From Arhodomonas sp052060015 (lineage in GTDB: Bacteria; Pseudomonadota; Gammaproteobacteria; Nitrococcales; Nitrococcaceae): a stretch of 64,000 bases of DNA. Location of the stretch: NCBI RefSeq assembly GCF_052060015.1, contig NZ_JBPODZ010000001.1, forward strand, positions 62,001-126,000, read 5' to 3'. The notes beneath the pieces are model-generated. The model ran no database searches. It had not been told where the DNA came from and saw only the letters and a list, made by a program, of their open reading frames with translations. Below are positions 61,490-64,000 of the stretch, one piece after another. Numbering within the stretch: position 1 is the stretch's first letter; each line of letters starts with the position of its first letter. The position numbers and the translations under genes are program-made.

Positions 61490-61905
61490 ATGGGCCGGTC
61501 AACGTCAGTGCCTACGAGGGGACTCCGCCAGACGAGGACGAGGATCGCTCGATTGTGGGTGGTCCTCTCTATGACGCGAAAGCCGTGCTGGCGCTCACCA
61601 GGGCGGACGAGCTGGCTTTCTGGAGCCGTGGCGCCATTCGGGATGCCCAGAAATGGAGTCTTGAGGTATCCGACGTCTGCCGGCTGGTCGAGCTGGCCAT
61701 TCGACAGGGCAGCTATCTGGGTGCGCAGTGGTGCGTGCAGAAGCCAAATGGCCCGTGGGCGGCCTGCGACACCTATAAGGTCACTCGGGAGGAGTGGCTG
61801 GAGGCTGTTCGAGGGACGATGCCCGTCACTTACTACTTGAAGTTCTGCGTTGCGAAGACCGGCACTGTGCTGTTCTCGGTCTCCAACCACCCGGAGGGAA
61901 CGTGA
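61483..61905 (+). CDS. MqsR-like toxin
   Basis: 140 residues from the ATG at 61483 (GGAAGG upstream). The N-terminal ~25 residues are acidic. The core pattern of MqsR endoribonucleases is visible: a helix SLEVSDVCRLVELAI, CDTYKVTREEW and the final strands VTYYLKFCVAKTGTVLFSVS. MqsR cleaves mRNA at GCU. Similarity is moderate, so the call rests partly on the antitoxin and chaperone genes next to it. One base lies between its stop and the antitoxin ATG. Confidence 0.72.
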   Translation: MINGPVNVSAYEGTPPDEDEDRSIVGGPLYDAKAVLALTRADELAFWSRGAIRDAQKWSLEVSDVCRLVELAIRQGSYLGAQWCVQKPNGPWAACDTYKVTREEWLEAVRGTMPVTYYLKFCVAKTGTVLFSVSNHPEGT

Positions 61906-61906
61906 T

Positions 61907-62512
61907 ATGAGCCAGTCCAACGCCAATGAGCGGCGCGTCTGTCCTGCCTGTGGTGAGGGGCGGCTCGAGCCCGTGGAAGGTAGCCAGCGAGTCGAGCATG
62001 CCGGTGTCCACGGGACCCTGCCGCTGCACTATGCCGTTTGTAGCGTGTGTGGCTCCGAGATTGCGAGGGAAGCCGAGGCCCGCGCGAACAAGCGGGCCAT
62101 GATCGCGTTTCGCAAACGTGCGGAGGGCTTGCTTACGGGGGCGGAGATGCGCCAGGCGCGCCGCGCTATGGGTCTGACGCAGGCGCAAGCGGCTGAGCTG
62201 TTCGGGGGCGGCAAGGTTGGGTTCTCCCGCTATGAAAATGACGATATCGCCCAGAGCGAGGCGATGGACAGCCTGGTGCGGATCTGTCTCGAACAACCCG
62301 AAAACCTGATCCGCCTGGCGGCGCTCAAGGAGGTTCGACTAGGTGCTGTGCTGCCGCAGCGACGGCCGGTCGACGAATTCGCGTATGACCGCATTTCGGC
62401 GATCAAACGTACGCTGGAGCATCAGATCCGCCCTGAGAGGGTGACCGGTGGGCCGGTGAGCCCGCATCCCAAGGTGGTGGATATCCAGCGCTGGAGGAAG
62501 GCGGTCGCATGA
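61907..62512 (+). CDS. MqsA-like antitoxin with C-terminal extension
   Basis: 201 residues. A zinc-ribbon N-terminus with CPACGEG and CSVCGSEI, then an Xre-type HTH: GAEMRQARRAMGLTQAQAAELFGGG followed by FSRYENDD. About 70 residues follow the HTH, ending VVDIQRWRKAVA, beyond the length of classic MqsA (~131). In chaperone-dependent systems such an extension (ChAD) makes the antitoxin need its SecB-like chaperone. It should bind the toxin and repress the operon. Overlaps the chaperone gene (ATGA). Confidence 0.85.
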   Translation: MSQSNANERRVCPACGEGRLEPVEGSQRVEHAGVHGTLPLHYAVCSVCGSEIAREAEARANKRAMIAFRKRAEGLLTGAEMRQARRAMGLTQAQAAELFGGGKVGFSRYENDDIAQSEAMDSLVRICLEQPENLIRLAALKEVRLGAVLPQRRPVDEFAYDRISAIKRTLEHQIRPERVTGGPVSPHPKVVDIQRWRKAVA

Positions 62513-62943
62513 AGCCCAGCCCGCTTACCCTGCACGGTATCCAGTTCGTGCGGGTGCACGTGGAAACCGACCTCGAGTCCGAAAACAGGGCGGATGACTT
62601 CCGGTTCGATGGACAGACCCTGCAATGGGGTCTGGATCACGGTCGCGACGAAGATAATGGCACTTGGTGGGTCGCCGTGGGGTTCGGGACCCACCAGGCG
62701 GAGGATGAGCCCCGCTGTCCCTACATCCTCGACGTACAGGCGGTGGGTATCGTCTCCGTGTCGGAGGACTACCCCGCGGAAAGACACGAGAAGCTGGCCT
62801 GCGAGTACGGCGCGGCGCTGGTGTATGGCGCCATTCGCGAAATGGTCACCAATATCACGGGCCGTAGTCTGGCCGGGCCGCTTGTGCTGCCGACGCCGAA
62901 CTTCATCGGTGCGCTGGAAAGCCGGGAAAACGATGACCAATGA
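62509..62943 (+). CDS. SecB-like chaperone of the toxin-antitoxin module
   Basis: 144 residues. The SecB fold ending is clear: ACEYGAALVYGAIREMVTNI then GRSLAGPLVLPTPNFIGAL, compare the FPYxRELISxLT and LxPxNF region of SecB. The N-terminal strands (GIQFVRVHVETDL, TWWVAVGFGTH) also fit. Coupled by ATGA to the antitoxin, it completes a toxin-antitoxin-chaperone operon of the MqsRAC kind. Confidence 0.8.
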   Translation: MKPSPLTLHGIQFVRVHVETDLESENRADDFRFDGQTLQWGLDHGRDEDNGTWWVAVGFGTHQAEDEPRCPYILDVQAVGIVSVSEDYPAERHEKLACEYGAALVYGAIREMVTNITGRSLAGPLVLPTPNFIGALESRENDDQ

Positions 62944-62991
62944 TTTCTGGCCAGGCAAGGGACACCTTTATTGTCTGATATTGGGCTGCAC

Positions 62992-63082
62992 TCCCCGCCA
63001 GCTGGTGGAGGAGGCCTCCGATATCCGCGCCGTCCAGGAGCAGTACTGGAGTAACTATCGGGAACTCGGGGAGCCGGCATGA
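62992..63082 (+). pseudogene. Glycosyltransferase 3'-end remnant
   Basis: About 30 codons (PRQLVEEASDIRAVQEQYW, then YRELGEPA and stop) match the C-terminus of the glycosyltransferase ending at 61413, roughly 86% at DNA level. The rest of that gene is absent. Its TGA overlaps the sulfotransferase ATG, so it preserves the junction of an older gene order. Confidence 0.8.
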
Positions 63083-63942
63083 GGGAGCCGGGTTATCAGC
63101 CGGTTGTGATCATCGGCGCGCCCCGCTCTGGCACCAACATGCTGCGCGATGTGCTGTGCAGCCTGGACGGCGTGGCCACTTGGTCCTGCGATGAGATTAA
63201 TTACATGTGGCGCCACGGCAACCAGCGCTACCCCTCCGATGAGTTGCCGCCGGAGCGGGCGATAGAGCCGGTGCGGCGCTATATCCGCCGGCAGTTCGAC
63301 TGGGTGGCGCGGCGTTATGGGGTGGAGACGGTCGTCGAGAAGACCTGCGCCAACTCCCTGCGCGTGCCCTTTGTGGATGCAGTGGTTCCGGAGGCGAAGT
63401 ATCTCTTCATCCGGCGGGACGGGCTGGATGCCGTGGGCTCGGCCATGGCCCGCTGGACCGCCCCGCTGGATATCCCCTACCTCGCGCGCAAGGCGCGTTT
63501 CGTGCCGGCCACGGATCTGCCGTATTACGCCGGTCGCTACTTCTGGAGCCGGGTCTATCGGCTCTTCTCCCGGGAGCAGCGCCTGGCCTTCTGGGGCCCG
63601 CAGATGGACGATATGGACGACCTCCTGGCCCGGCATCCGCTGGATGAGGTCTGCGCCATCCAGTGGCAGCGCTGCGTGGAGCAGTCCCGCCAGGCCTTTG
63701 AGGCCATGGACTCGAGCCGGTGGCTGGAGGTGGGCTACGAGGACTTCGTGAGCCGTCCGCAGGAGGAGCTGGGCCGGATTGTCGATTTCCTGGACCTGCC
63801 GGCGGGCCGCGATGCCCGGGCCGAGGCCGTGAGCGGCGTGCGCGCGGGCAGCATCGGCAAGGGGCGTGCGGCGCTGGACGGCGAGGCCATTCAGCGGCTG
63901 GAGTCGCTGGTCGGTGAGACGCTGCGGTGGCGGGGGCATTGA
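63079..63942 (+). CDS. Sulfotransferase family protein
   Basis: 287 residues. The PAPS 5'-phosphosulfate loop is VIIGAPRSGTNMLRDVL near residue 12; the 3'-phosphate motif is FIRRDGLDAVGSAMARW near 115. It probably sulfates the exopolysaccharide or another surface glycan. Starts at the ATGA overlap with the glycosyltransferase remnant. Complete within the window. Confidence 0.88.
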   Translation: MREPGYQPVVIIGAPRSGTNMLRDVLCSLDGVATWSCDEINYMWRHGNQRYPSDELPPERAIEPVRRYIRRQFDWVARRYGVETVVEKTCANSLRVPFVDAVVPEAKYLFIRRDGLDAVGSAMARWTAPLDIPYLARKARFVPATDLPYYAGRYFWSRVYRLFSREQRLAFWGPQMDDMDDLLARHPLDEVCAIQWQRCVEQSRQAFEAMDSSRWLEVGYEDFVSRPQEELGRIVDFLDLPAGRDARAEAVSGVRAGSIGKGRAALDGEAIQRLESLVGETLRWRGH

Positions 63943-64000
63943 TGGTGATCGCGACGCTCCCACAAAGGGCGTGCTCCTGTGCGGGCAGTTGACTTTCTCC

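Noticed and set aside
62594..63082. A separate gene in another frame across the SecB-like gene
   Set aside because: Only its last ~30 codons have meaning, as a glycosyltransferase remnant; the earlier part is a shadow of the chaperone gene.

Overview
The window is GC-rich chromosomal DNA from a bacterium. The order mltD, gloB, methyltransferase, rnhA, dnaQ, together with minCDE, points to a gammaproteobacterium. The nor genes, high GC and wealth of REP-type repeats would fit a halophilic Ectothiorhodospiraceae or Chromatiales relative, but that placement is inference from gene content only. No rRNA or tRNA gene was recognised.

Layout. 1-6.3 kb: the 3' part of a SARP/BTAD regulator, an ornithine-cyclodeaminase-family gene, an HlyU-like small protein, a class C beta-lactamase-fold hydrolase, a DUF3634 protein and a CynX-type MFS exporter. 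6.5-8.4 kb: minCDE. 8.5-14.6 kb: the nitric oxide reductase set, with norE and norF on + converging on norC-norB-norQ-norD on -. 14.9-21.9 kb: housekeeping genes (mltD, gloB, methyltransferase, rnhA, dnaQ, HAD phosphatase, DUF523/DUF1722 protein, CinA-like molybdopterin-binding-fold protein). 21.9-23.9 kb: an unusual array of 226-bp units, each made of the last ~90 bp of the CinA-like gene plus a REP pair, with a REP-associated transposase (RAYT) inside one REP pair. 23.9-25.6 kb: a membrane protein and a glutathione S-transferase.

25.8-33.7 kb: two very large exported proteins. One carries an alpha/alpha-toroid, five carboxypeptidase-regulatory-like domains, CARDB-like domains and a VWA domain. 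The other has a transglutaminase-like fold without the expected Cys and is frameshifted near its 3' end. It ends in an AT-rich hydrophobic tail followed by a small membrane ORF. This is the best candidate for an undescribed system. 33.8-39.4 kb: DUF3750 protein, Phd/PIN toxin-antitoxin pair, membrane diguanylate cyclase, galE and an MBL/RNA-specificity-type hydrolase.

39.5-47.7 kb: a nitrogen-scavenging locus with a LysR regulator, nitrilase-family amidase, Urt/Liv-type ABC transporter (binding protein, permease, a permease-ATPase fusion, UrtE-like ATPase), AtzG-like subunit and AtzE-like amidase. The parts suggest import and hydrolysis of a small amide or ureide.

47.7-64 kb: an accessory region. 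It holds an MntA/HepT-like pair, an IS110-family element inserted in a REP sequence with a candidate bridge RNA, and an exopolysaccharide locus (EPS-associated MarR regulator, flippase, pyruvyltransferase-like protein, glycosyltransferases, polymerase, sulfotransferase). The polysaccharide genes are interrupted by an asparagine synthetase remnant, a GmrSD-type DUF262/DUF1524 gene and an MqsR-MqsA-SecB-like toxin-antitoxin-chaperone cassette, which is followed by a leftover glycosyltransferase 3' end.

Across the window, REP elements with a GTAG head sit in most gene gaps, and in at least seven genes the TAG of that head is the stop codon.
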